Shown here one piece after another: positions 1 through 11,204 of a stretch of 64,000 nucleotides of DNA; position 1 is the stretch's first letter; every line of letters begins with the position of its first letter. The stretch is taken from NCBI GenBank assembly GCA_040437565.1, contig JBDOQK010000006.1, forward strand, positions 682,001 to 746,000, given 5' to 3'. The position numbers were made by a program, and so were the translations under genes. The notes under the pieces are model-generated. The model saw only the letters and a program-made list of their open reading frames with translations, did not search any database and was not told the DNA's origin. Source of the DNA: Albugo candida. Taxonomy: Eukaryota > Oomycota > Peronosporomycetes > Albuginales.

Positions 1-44
1 CCGTTTCTTTATATATCTCTGTCTTCCGATCTTGCTCAAACATG

Positions 45-458
45 CTATCCTCTTGTTAGTCGACATGTCTGGTTTGCACAAAGCTGTATCCTGTACCATC
101 GCATGTTTCCTATAATTTCATAATCAGATAAATTTGAAGAGTTTCTTGGAGATGTGCCAACGTACGACTCTGAATCACTGCAATCGGTTCGTACTCGAAT
201 GTATTTCATTGGCTTGTATAACCACATTGTATGCATCTCAAAATGAATGATAAATTGGTCGGGTACACGATTTGACTCCTGTGAAACCTGTTCTGACCAT
301 ATCGAACTCATTTGTACAACCACAAGTGACGCTAATTTGATCAGTCGATTAATCACATTGATAGTAGACCAGCATTTATCGCAATTGCGCATAGAAGTCG
401 TTTTCGCAAACTTGACCATGATCATCCATCTGAACTGCTTACCCTTCAAAGAATCCAT
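45..458 (-). CDS. uncharacterised 137-codon open frame
   Basis: An ATG-started open frame of 137 codons on the minus strand. I recognise no family. The product has no clear signal peptide or membrane segment. Its second half is rich in Ser, Asn and Tyr, and it holds a few scattered Cys. It lies upstream (in minus orientation, downstream) of the broken coiled-coil copy at 0.9-1.3 kb and shows no splice sites I trust. It may be a chance frame, an exon of a gene that continues beyond the window, or a relic. Confidence is low because nothing independent of frame length supports it. Confidence 0.25.
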   Translation of the reverse strand: MDSLKGKQFRWMIMVKFAKTTSMRNCDKCWSTINVINRLIKLASLVVVQMSSIWSEQVSQESNRVPDQFIIHFEMHTMWLYKPMKYIRVRTDCSDSESYVGTSPRNSSNLSDYEIIGNMRWYRIQLCANQTCRLTRG

Positions 459-897
459 AGGTCGACCATGTACACAGTGATACAGGTAGAATGCGAAAAA
501 AGGTCCTGAACAAGTGGCGTTCCTGCTACATTCACTTTGCTTTCCTGAATAAAATCTTCAAGCGCTTCTTGTTCACCTCTGAATAAATAATAGATGTTCT
601 TCAGTTTGGATTCAACATCTCCACATACCTATGAGAAGCGTATCCTGATCATAAGCAACATCTTGCAGTAGGGGCTCTATATCTGAAATCCAGATGTGCT
701 CCCTAGTGTATCCATGTAATTCATATCTTTACTTTGTCTGCTGCTTCGCTTTACTTTCAAACTATCATGTATTATCGTAATAACGCACGCCTTCTGGNNN
801 NNNNNNNNNNNNNNNNNNNNNNNNNNNNNNNNNNNNNNNNNNNNNNNNNNNNNNNNNNNNNNNNNNNNNNNNNNNNNNNNNNNNNNNNNNNNNNNNN

Positions 898-1315
898 TGC
901 GTTGACGGCTTACTTCCAGCTGGTTGTTGAGTTCTTGAACGTTCGCTTTGAGTATACCAATTTGTTGACTGGCGCTTCGAAGTTGAGTCGTCTTCGCCTC
1001 GAGGGAGCGCGACAACTGGACGTTCTCTTTTTTCAGTTGCGCTAATTCTCTCAGCCGCGGTTGGTTTCCGATGTTGGAGCTGCCGGCATTGCTGGAATTC
1101 CTGTCGCGTTCGACACCGTAGACACCCTTGCACCGGAAGCCGATGCCACGCGCGCACCCACACGCACTATTGGGCCATTGACACGAGTCGCTGTTGGAGA
1201 TGCTCGTGGACTTGATACGATTTGTCGAGTTGACGTCGTCCTTGATGCATGAGCAGGGTTGATCCGCGCCACATTGGCCGTCGTCGCATATCTGAGGACG
1301 TTAGTTCGCAATGTT
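898..1315 (-). pseudogene. broken copy of the coiled-coil gene at 60.1-61.5 kb
   Basis: Minus-strand translation matches the 60.1-61.5 kb gene closely. It shows the same Ala/Thr/Arg/Val-rich stretch ending in the motif IPAMPA-PTSE, followed by the same coiled-coil start (QLKKENVQLSR) and QLEVSRQR. Unlike that gene it lacks the 33-bp tandem repeat block upstream. The Thr/Ala-rich part and the coiled coil lie in different frames here, so this copy is not intact as assembled. The coiled-coil part runs into a 100-N gap at 798-897, and what lies left of the gap (677-797) does not match the paralogue. The function of the family is unknown. The two copies show it is multi-copy. Confidence 0.7.
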
Positions 1316-1337
1316 GATGTCGCTGTTGACGGGCGCT

Positions 1338-1392
1338 TTTTTTTTTAAAACAAAAAAAAATATTATTTATTTTTTTATTAAAAAAAAAATTC
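1338..1392. repeat. A/T homopolymer-rich tract
   Basis: Runs of T then A, interrupted by short AT-rich words, lie just upstream (minus orientation) of the broken coiled-coil copy. It is simple low-complexity DNA. Poly(A)/poly(T) beside a gene copy can be left by retroposition, but no target-site duplication is evident. Confidence 0.7.
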
Positions 1393-2379
1393 CGTCGACA
1401 CATATCGACCCGACCTCTGAAGTCTCTTAGCACGATTCTGCATGCTGTTTGGAGACATTGGCTTTGCTAAAAGGCCGCGCTTACTACCGATTGGAGTCAG
1501 ACTCAAAGGCGGAATTAGCGGGTAAGACGTTATCAATGTGTACATCCACTTTTGTGTGTCTTTTGCGATGAGTGATTTGATGCAAAGGATACACAGAAGT
1601 GGATGCACGCATGCATGGTTGTGTAGTAAATTGCAAAGTACGTTACATTATCTTAGGTCCTAAGTTCGCCGATCAGTTATTCTTAGCCTTTCACGTTTAA
1701 TCCAATAGGATTACAATCCGATCATATCCTCAGATAATCCATCCGACTTTAGATGCGCCACATAAACTTGCAGCAGCATCGCCAACACATTCATTACGTG
1801 TAACCCCTCCATTATAATGGCTATCTTGAAATATGGCGGCAGGTCGCACCGTGTGGCAAAAAACAGTGGCTATGTGGATATGCGGGTCGTATGAAAATAC
1901 TTCGTGTAGATTTCATAAAAATAATTAAGTAACACGGCTACAATGCAATTGAAGGGAATATGAACATTTGGATGCATAATGTATACTACATATTTATTTA
2001 CAATCTAATATATATGATCCTGCTGTAATGCAAACCAAGCCGATTCGAAATGCCCGCTGTACCAATTCTTGAACTTCCGCGATGACGAGCTATTGCATTT
2101 GTACCGGCATGCACAGTCTCGGCTGCCCGCTCTCGGGATCTGTGTGACATGAGGGGTTGAAAAACGAGCTGGTAGCGAAACTTCCATAAATGGCTCTAAT
2201 TGCGAAAGGTGGAATCCTAAAGCCTTCGTTCTAAGTGCGGGTCGAGTCAATCTCGCATCTACTTGCGAGAATCTTGGCTTCTACTTGTAAACTTAATGCA
2301 CTTTTGCGTCTCGATGCGGTGTGCAGATATCCTGTTTGTAACACGCACTTTTGATGCGGATAGTAGATTTGCGTTTTCG

Positions 2380-2421
2380 GCAAAGTGCGTGTAGCAAAGT
2401 GCGTATGGCAAAATGCGCATG
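2380..2421. repeat. three tandem 14-bp units
   Basis: Three head-to-tail imperfect copies of GCAAAGTGCGTATG fill this span with no spacer. The units differ at two to four positions. No gene contains them. Confidence 0.8.
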
Positions 2422-3533
2422 GCACCGTAAATTGTCAATTGCGTCGGTTTGTGCATAATCAACATGTCCACGTAGCCTCGAAATCCCCGACGTAATTTTC
2501 TGATCCAGCCCACGATTTACTTGATTGGTGTGTTGCGCCACGTGAATAAATGCTGCGACATAGGATGAATATCATTCAATGTTGCTACTGAGATGATGAG
2601 AGGAAAGAAGAGCGCTCTAACTCGATCAATGGACTGCGCTATCATCCTTATGCTAAATCCGGGGCTCGATTCTTCTAAACTTGGAAATGATTGCTTTCCA
2701 CATATCCGATGCTACCATCCATACCCATCTGTCTTAACAACTCTCAACTGCGCAACTTGCACCTAGTCACGTAAATCAGACCCTCTTCCATGCAAAGCGA
2801 CGAAGCCATCCATGATTCGAACCTTGATGTTCATCGATGTTTCTCAAACGTGATGTTGCTGGGTTGTATGCCGTCCATTTGCATACCCAGGGCTACGTGC
2901 TATTTGTCATTTTTTGTCCCCATGTGACCGTTTCGTGGCACACGGGAGGGGATTCTAGTGACCCTGGCCACTACCATAACTTAGCACTCTATGGCTTCCT
3001 TGTTCATGGTTATAGGGATGTTGCTATCCCCTTCTGTGCGTGCAATGTAAGTGCAATTCTGACAATTTGTAGGCGAGTAGAACGTAATGTGCTGGTGAGT
3101 CACACTCAAGCTGTTTATAGATACATATGATGTCAGGCGCTGGAATAACGACCACTCTTTTCATGGTGTACTGTCTCGGATTGATACAGCATGGTAACCC
3201 TCGCAAGAGGTATGATAAGTGAGGTTTGCATCATTATTCAAATTGCATTTTTGTGGGTGGAAATATTCAATCCGTCTTCTATTATAAGCAGGATAGCTGA
3301 TATGCACTTCAAGCCCATATAGGTGCTCACAAATCTCTGACACTATCATGTAGACATGTCTCCATCTGAGAGTACGCATATGATCGCTCAGTGGACCAGC
3401 ACTCTTACGTTTTGATATAAGGGGAATGATGTTTGTATTGTGTACGAGATTCTCCTAATAACATCCAAGCCCAAATTCTTCTCGTCTCTTATCCCATTCT
3501 GCTTCTGCGGTATCTTTGCGGCAGATGCTTCTT

Positions 3534-3980
3534 CCCAAGAAGAATACCCGAGCTATAGCACCTACGGGAAATCATGTGCATTCTTTACGATGGAATATGC
3601 TGGCGCTGCTCGGCATCTCATTCTGATAAAAGCGACTACACCTTATGATTTCACTGACATCTAATGCATGTCCCTACTTTGTGGTAGTCGAATGATCCGT
3701 CCGTAGTNNNNNNNNNNNNNNNNNNNNNNNNNNNNNNNNNNNNNNNNNNNNNNNNNNNNNNNNNNNNNNNNNNNNNNNNNNNNNNNNNNNNNNNNNNNNN
3801 NNNNNNNCCCAAGAAGAATACCCGAGCTATAGCATCTACGGGAAATCATGTGCATTCTTTACGATGGAATATGCTGGCGCTGCTCGGCATCTCATTTTGA
3901 TAAAAGCGACTACACCTTATGATTTCACTGACATCTAATGCATGTCCCTACTTTGTGGTAGTCGAATGATCCGTCCGTAG
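3534..3980. repeat. same sequence on both sides of a 100-N gap
   Basis: Positions 3534-3707 are repeated at 3808-3980 with only a couple of substitutions, separated by the 100-N gap 3708-3807. The copy abuts the gap on each side exactly, which points to an unmerged overlap between two contigs rather than a biological duplication. Confidence 0.85.
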
Positions 3981-4967
3981 TACTTCTTTTTCGTGTTAAT
4001 CCACCAGACGTGTGGAATGGACCCCATACATAATCAGTCAAGTCCCTTTGATTGCATGAACGGATGGCATTTGTACGATGTCAGATGACTCCATCAAAGT
4101 ATATCGGAGTCAGTTCTCTTACGTACCACTTCGTGTCTGTTGGTATGCATCTCGTCTGTTTGAATTTTTTGCAACTAGCGAGCTCATCATCTGAAACTGG
4201 TACACCAATCATGAAGTTACTTGCTTGAGACCACTTTCAAATGTTTGCTGTGAAGCTGGGCAATGGGTTATCAGTTGGAAGCCGTCGAAAGGACCTATCA
4301 CGTCTCGTATTTATACTTGCCTCAATGTTTGAATCAAGAGCATTGGGCGATTCGATGATATTATAAGGCAATGTCAGAAATCCTCCGTGGTGTTTGCACG
4401 CCAGAGCCCAAGCAACATTTGATCCAGCTAACCTACACCAGAATTTATCTAATTGGGGGATTGTCCAGCGTGTATTTCGATTTTATGTATTTGTGCTGCA
4501 GGGTAGCTAATTTTGGTATCAAAAGCACAGGATACCTTGAACCGAATGCTAGTCGCCTATCGGAAATCCGTTGATATTTTGCAGCTGTGATACGTCGCAA
4601 AGGTGACGCATGCGTGAAGAGGCCCGAGTTCTTCTATTAGAGATTTCTCTCCTACTGCTGAGAGACAGCGAGTCCATGATTAGTGTATCCATTCACATTC
4701 TATACTTGTCAAAGTAACATCACACACCGTGGAAACTTCCCGGGCCACAAGGGAATACCATGGAGCTTACGTAGGTTTGAATCATCGCAAATCTTCTAGC
4801 ACAGTTCGAATAAAGGTGTATTTGCATATTGAAAATCACAAATTCTATAAGCATCAATCTGTAGTCGCTTCGAATGCTCTCCTCCTACACGCGCACTTCT
4901 ATCCGTATTCTTGTATCCTTTTATTCCTTCATCTAATAATAATTTACTTGCAAGGATTATCTCGAGT

Positions 4968-7326
4968 ATGTTCCAGCAGGATCACGTCTTTGCACCAGCC
5001 AGAGATCAGCTATCGCGTTCTTTGCGAGAAGCCCGCCGTACTGGATTTCTTCGTCTTCCAGCTCGTCAGCTCGAAAGCCTGCCAGAGCAAGTATATAGTC
5101 TCGCAGATTATCTCGAGAAAGATGAAAAACCATGGGAATGTATTGATCTATGCAAAATAGATGTCAGCCACAACAATATCACACAAATCAGAGAGGATAT
5201 TGGCACGCTCGAAACATTGAGTCACTTCAAAATGAGTCAAAATGCACTCAAGGGTTTGCCTAAAGGATTTTTCAAGCTCCTACAATTAGTCGATGTTGAC
5301 CTCAGTCAGTACGTTGGGCTGGTGAAATCTCGTTCTATATTAACGTCATGTTTTTGTGTACAGCAATCAGTTCTCAGCTTGCTTTCCAGGCGAAGTCGGA
5401 GACTTACGAAACCTTCGTGAGCTCAATTTGTCGCATAACAATCTGACTGCACTGCCCGAAAGCATCGGAAATCTTACTTTTCTTGAAAATCTTTCTATCG
5501 ATAACAATCGCTTACGAACGTTACCAGACTCCATCGGAAAATGCAGCAGGCTTCATGCGTTATCAGTGCAATCGAATCAATTGTCATGTCTTCCAAAAAG
5601 TCTGAAGCATCTCTCAGCTATTACCGCATTGCATTTGTGCAAGAATCAACTCGTAAATATTGAGCATGATACTTTTTTGAAATTCCATCGACTCGTCGTT
5701 CTTGACGTGCGTCAGAATCGTCTGATCGAGATGCCAAACCTTCCATCCACAACAGGTGTCAAGCAAGTTCTGGATAGAGTATTTTTTGGATACAATCGTC
5801 TTAGTGAGATACCTGAAAGTGCTTTTGTTTCCAGAGACTCTATAACTGTTCTTGATCTACGTGATAATCAACTTGAAGCACTGCCAACAGCTATTGCGAC
5901 TTTGTACAGAATGAAGTCTCTAGATTTATCGAACAATGCGTTGACAGACTTGCCGCATGCTTTGGGATATATCAAACAACTAACACATCTTCTTCTTGAT
6001 GGAAATCCAATGCGTGCGATTCGACGTTCGGTTATTGTTTCAGGTTGTCAAGCTCTTAAGAAACATCTTCGAACCCGAGGTGGGCCTCCATCACAAGTGC
6101 CGGAAGAATTCCTCGAATCTGAAGAAATCGGTGAGGATTGGCATCGTGGAACGGATAATGGTGACATTGTAGAGGATACATCGGCTACGGATTTGGCGGA
6201 AGAAACAAACTATCTGTATAGAGAGAGTGCATGCACGTTCAAAATGGATTTACGCGATAGGAGACTCACCAACCTTCCTTTAAAGCACGAATGGAGCACT
6301 TTTCCTACGTTTTGCTCTACTTTACAGACATTGAATCTATCGACAAATCAACTGACAGTATTGGGTGCCATATTTGGAGAATTAAAGGCTCTCGTAACAC
6401 TGGTAGTTGAAGAAAACGTTTTACAGGAAATTCATTCGAATGTAATTGCCTTACCAAAGCTGAAAGTTCTACGTCTTCGAAAAAATCAGCTCGCAAGTAC
6501 AGCACTGAAAAAAATGTTCCGAGATAAAGAACTTCAGTCTAGTTTCTCACCTTTGGAAGAAGTCGACGTGAGCAATAATTTGCTGGATCGATTTCCGTAC
6601 GAATTCGAAGCTTTTGGCAAATCATTGGAGACTCTTATCCTGTCATACAATCAGTTGCAGACCCTTGCAAACTGTCCATCGAATTTCTCTTGGGCTATGT
6701 TCTCTCGACTTGGCGTGTTGAGTTTGGCGGATAATCAATTGCAGTCTCTTGGTAGAGTATTTGAACTGCCTTGTCTGGCTTCATTTTCTATCGAGAACAA
6801 TAATGTAACCCGAGTTCCAAGCGAGTTAGGCCTTTGCCCACATTTGCATGCGCTTTACTTGAATGGGAATCCACAAAAAACAATTAGAAGTGGAATTATC
6901 GCAAAAGGGTCTCATGCAGTCCTGGAACACCTTCGGAAAAAGCTACCTCATGACACGATACGTGAACAGCAATCACTTGCTACTCAGCAGGCTCAGAATA
7001 CTATCAGTAGCGATAAAACGCGTCAGAATCAGCAGCGAATGGGTACGGGGCCAGCAGCATCACAACAAATTGACCCAGTCGAACAAAAACGCGGCAATAA
7101 TCAGCAATGTGGGCCCAGCTCTGACCCATCCATAACAAAAAATACTCGGGGAGATAATAATGCTGCTTCGGAATGCCTACAGTACATCCAAGCGGAGATA
7201 AACAAGCTTGAAGAACAACTAGAAAATTACGCGATTTCGGCCCCTAAACAGTATGCACTACGAAAGCAGCTTGCCATGCTTCGATCCAAGAAATTGCGAA
7301 AGGAACGAAGTATGAAAAGCAGTTGA
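4968..7326 (+). CDS. LRRC40: leucine-rich repeat protein, LRRC40-like
   Basis: Two exons (4968-5308 and 5364-7326) separated by a 55-bp GT-AG intron give a 767-aa product. The start ATG opens MFQQDHVFAPARDQL. Leucine-rich repeats of the LxxLxLSxNxLxxLPxxIxxL type fill the protein. There are two repeat arrays, each closed by the cap seen in LRRC40 proteins: GNPMRAIRRSVI near the middle and GNPQKTIRSGII near residue 640. A charged spacer (about residues 355-405) separates the arrays. The last 130 residues are Gln/Ser-rich and end in a short Lys-rich coiled coil. LRRC40 orthologues share this two-array plan. Their biochemical role is poorly defined and they are presumed protein-binding scaffolds. 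The splice restores the repeat motif DLSHNQF across the junction, which supports the intron. Confidence 0.9.
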
Positions 7327-7537
7327 CCCGAAATGTAATGCGTGTTGAATATTATCGCATTTTCACGTTCTCTCGATAAAACTTCTATAACAAATGCAGC
7401 AAAACGTCTACGTGCAAATAATTGTCCTTTGGGTGCTCATAATACTACGTTCATGTCACCAAATAGAACATGTCCTGTACCATCATATGCACTGAAATCT
7501 GTACCATAGCCTCCTGATTGACGATTATCCCCCTCCT

Positions 7538-8926
7538 TTATTGATTGCCTCCTGAAGAATACGGCATTCCTGAAGTGGATGGTCCAGGACTTCCTGAAAA
7601 ATACTTTCTTCGATGATACCACCAATCAGCTCCAAATCCTGCAACTGCGATTGAAATCACGATGAGCCCTACGATCCAGCCAGATGATGAAGTACCGCTA
7701 GATTGGGTGGACTGTCTTGTGTAAGATGGTTTCAAAGTTGTATCACGACTGCTCTCTGCAGCTTCTTCCTCTTTTGATTTTCGAACTCTAAATTTGAATG
7801 GCGCCACAGACTTCACTCCGCACTGAATTGTGTCAAGTTGATAGTCATCCTGGACACCAAAGGCATCAGGTAAGTTAATATCTGTCTCACTCGTACCATT
7901 GCCTATTGCGACTTTATTCGGATAAACTCTTTGCACCTTTTTCCCGGATATTTTTGATAGAGAAAACTTCTCAATCGCACATACATCTATTGTTTGCACG
8001 GTAAGCTTTGAACTGCCAATATAAGCGCCTTTGACGCCTATGATCTCTGCTGACGGAGGTATTACGCTTCCGATAACAGCATTACCTGCACTCGACCCTG
8101 CAACCGAAACTGCAGCAAATATGGCGCTTTCTTTTTTATCTTCCGATAATAAGCAAGCAAAACGATCGCGCAATAGAATATATCCCAAGCAAGAATCTCC
8201 TTTACACGACACAGATCTAATATTAAGACCATCCTGGATGACATTGATACATTTATTTGCATCTTTGGCACCGCTGCAAAGTTGAACAGTGTTGCAGCTG
8301 GGCGCCTGACTGAAATGAGTTCCCATTATGGCGATCTGAGACGAACAAACTGATATGACATCGTCAATTGGGCTAATCCTTGGTACAATAGTAGCGGGAA
8401 AGAATGTACCAACTGGGACTGGACCAATTGCAGCTTTTGGACCAACTGCAGTAGCCAGCAACACGTTTGCCTTTTCATGAGCCTGTATTGCGACAGCCCA
8501 GTCAAATTCGTACTTGAAAAGGACATTTAGTTTACATGGAACTTTTTCTGAGCTTCCGGCACATGCTGATTTCGGTACGATTGATTCGACAACTGGACTG
8601 AGGATGTTTTTAGTGTCACATGCAATGGAATTCGCAAAGTTGAATTGAAAGGTATACGCAGCGGATGATGCAGCAGCCAGCCACCAGTTACATACATGCA
8701 GTTCAATTGTATTGGTTCCAGCAAATAGAGCGCGATTGCTTTGTTCAGCGATACATACAGAATTGGGCGAGCAAGCCTCGCAGCTACTCATTGCAAGAGC
8801 TCTTGGAAGGCAATACAGCAAACAACAAGCGAGAAAAAATGTCTTAAACCATAAGATGTACGCCGTGGATGAATAGTTGAGATGTTGCTGGTGCTCCTTG
8901 GACGAAATCCCTACATTTTGAGGCAT
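7538..8926 (-). CDS. secreted type I membrane protein, unknown family
   Basis: A single exon of 462 aa. The ATG at 8926 is chosen because the frame upstream has no ATG. Residues about 25-45 (YILWFKTFFLACCLLYCLP) form a signal-anchor or cleavable signal segment. The ectodomain of about 350 residues is rich in Ala, Val, Ser and paired Cys. A single membrane helix near the C-terminus (GWIVGLIVISIAVAGFGADW) is followed by a basic stop (YHRRK) and a short Gly/Ser/Pro tail. This predicts a cell-surface or endomembrane type I protein. I recognise no named domain. The Cys spacing suggests a disulphide-bonded ectodomain. It converges tail to tail with the LRRC40-like gene, with about 210 bp between stops. 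Confidence 0.75.
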   Translation of the reverse strand: MPQNVGISSKEHQQHLNYSSTAYILWFKTFFLACCLLYCLPRALAMSSCEACSPNSVCIAEQSNRALFAGTNTIELHVCNWWLAAASSAAYTFQFNFANSIACDTKNILSPVVESIVPKSACAGSSEKVPCKLNVLFKYEFDWAVAIQAHEKANVLLATAVGPKAAIGPVPVGTFFPATIVPRISPIDDVISVCSSQIAIMGTHFSQAPSCNTVQLCSGAKDANKCINVIQDGLNIRSVSCKGDSCLGYILLRDRFACLLSEDKKESAIFAAVSVAGSSAGNAVIGSVIPPSAEIIGVKGAYIGSSKLTVQTIDVCAIEKFSLSKISGKKVQRVYPNKVAIGNGTSETDINLPDAFGVQDDYQLDTIQCGVKSVAPFKFRVRKSKEEEAAESSRDTTLKPSYTRQSTQSSGTSSSGWIVGLIVISIAVAGFGADWWYHRRKYFSGSPGPSTSGMPYSSGGNQ

Positions 8927-8986
8927 ATTAAATTTGACTTGTTCGTTTTCGTCGATTTTACAGGATAATGTAATTTCCAAAATCAC

Positions 8987-11200
8987 TTCCTTTACACTCG
9001 TAATATCGGTTATGCATTCAGCCTGTCGCTGCTACTTGCAGCTCTATAAGGGTGCTTCTTTCACGCTACTTCACCCTCCCTATAACTTTCAAACGTCAGA
9101 TCTTTGCGTGGCAGAGACAGTAAATCGAGTCAGTTATTAGCCCATGCAATAATATGAAATTCGTTANNNNNNNNNNNNNNNNNNNNNNNNNNNNNNNNNN
9201 NNNNNNNNNNNNNNNNNNNNNNNNNNNNNNNNNNNNNNNNNNNNNNNNNNNNNNNNNNNNNNNNNNATGAAATTCGTTATATCCTTCAAAACTTCATATA
9301 AATCTGAGTACGAAAAGTTCTCAGATCTTCGTGAGAATTTCCTCCGGAATTTTGGAATACCATGCCAAACAAAGATCGCGTGTGGACAATCGAATTGGGT
9401 AAACGAATCGGACCATTTTGCATCGGATCGAGTATAATTGAAGCTCTTCATGTTCTCGAGGTGGTTTTGTAATGTCAATTGAAGCAATCCGTTTGTGAGA
9501 AATTCATTGCCATTTTTTCTCATTGTGTATGTGTAAGAATCGTGTCCCAATCCACCCGTTGGAAATCACTTACGATGGAATGGATCCTTATAAAAATGAT
9601 ACTGTGATTGATTCGCCGGAAGAAGGATTTCGGGTACTTAGTAAACGCCTTTGAATTATCGTATGACGGGAGTATGTATCGTACAAAGCTTGTGTTTGAT
9701 TCAAGAACGCAAATTTTGATAAAAATCGACTTTTATCGACTCGGACAGATTTATTTACGTTATGGCCATGTGACTTTATTCCGTGAGTGTGATTCGGCAA
9801 CGTTTATGGCGGTTTATAATGTAAATATATCAGAAGCAGACCTTTGCGAGACAGAACGTAACAAAGTTCCATGCACGTAGCTGTTTGGCCCAACATTTCC
9901 TGGTGAATACAATCCGTCGACGAGAGTAAGATAATACGATATGCATTTTGTTGAGGAAGCCGTATGACAGCGGATCCCAGTGCTACCATTTATCCTACGA
10001 AGGAGGCAGTGTCAAGTTCCCGATCCCAATCGAGCATCAAGACTTTTACAAAGACCAGAACGACTTGCCTCTAGCCTTTCCGGTCCTGTCAAGCAAGCAA
10101 TCACGCCATGTTGAAAGACTGACTCACCGAGCGTGATACCGTAGAACGGATCTACTCCAATAGCATGTGGATTGACAGTTTTTTCAGGAAGCAATCAATA
10201 CGCTCCATGCGTTCCCAAACCCATAAAATGGTATTTACTTTCCGTCGCTCTAGTGCTTTATTCAAGTGAGTCGACCAAATTCTAGTGATTATGGTGAAAT
10301 TGTCAATGTTCACATTTACCCGTCAGCGGCCACTCTATTATTTTGCGATAAAAAAGCGAGTTTAGAGCTGGGTTGGACACCGCAACAAGTCATTAGTTCA
10401 ATAGGACAGCCAATCTCTGTGTTCCGGAAAGCCGAAGATCCAAACCCAGGGTATACCGATTTTAAAGTTCCATGTCAAAGTATCGGTAGACGGTCTGATG
10501 TCTCAGCTCTGTTGTTATGAGGGAACGTGTCAACGAGTATTTTCACAATTATCCTCATCTTGGATGTGATGTAATGTACAACTCGCTCCACAAAGTCAGC
10601 AAAATTATATTGCGAACAAACGTTCTCGGGTATGTACCATCTTCTTTGAATGTCGCTTCTACAATTTCGCAAACCTCAGGCATCCAGAATTTGGGACATA
10701 CCACAAATCCAATTTTCGAATTTATATCCATACGGTCCCTGGAACTGCAACAGCAGACGTCTTATGTGAATCGATTACTCCAGAGACTACAGTAACGAGT
10801 CTTCAACCCGCTTTGTGATATTCGACTCAAGCTAAAAAGTGTATTTACTGTAGTGGGAGCAGATACAGAAAAGCCTCTCGATTTCATCCAAGCTTCGACC
10901 TGTGATTCATGACAGCGGCCTAGGGCTGCATCCTTTTGGCTCAAGTTACTGCTACGCACCCGTGCCCGATTGTATATTCGAGGTAGATGACATCGCGTTG
11001 TGGTCAGCTTATCTAAATGACGGTTGTGTTCATTTTGGGTGTCAGGTGCTGAAGAACGGATATCTTGCAAGTGTTACCATTGTGCAGACGTAAAGGATGC
11101 GTCGAGACTCGAATATCAATCAAAATCTATTTATCTGTCCTCGATGTCAAAATGTGGTTCCTATCGACGCCTTCTTGTTGTCCTGCTGGCTGATGCTCTA
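8987..11200. other. relic-rich intergenic stretch with one gap
   Basis: No intact gene is supported. Several plus-strand open pieces look like remains of secreted-protein coding sequence. They lie around 9043-9139, 9608-9880, 10266-10520 and 10902-11140. Two of them share the loose pattern A-[TS]-F...YN...[AS]DLC..E..N, and a third ends in a similar KVPC word. None has a continuous start-to-stop reading or credible splice sites. The 100-N gap 9167-9266 is flanked by a 13-bp repeat (ATGAAATTCGTTA), again a likely contig overlap. Confidence 0.45.
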
Positions 11201-11204
11201 TTTC

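Larger units (their letters stand above)
1393..4967. other. gene-poor stretch with a scaffold join
   Basis: No gene can be supported here. Open frames are short and lack family features. Contents noted: a 14-bp tandem repeat (2380-2421), a 100-N gap (3708-3807), and the same roughly 174-bp sequence on both sides of that gap (3534-3707 and 3808-3980) with about two mismatches. That is best read as an unmerged contig overlap or haplotype pair. The 3' part of this stretch (about 4700-4967) is the presumed 5' flank of the LRRC40-like gene. Confidence 0.6.

Noticed and set aside
2837-3130. Plus-strand frame of 97 codons
   Set aside because: No signal peptide, family or splice support; composition does not look coding.
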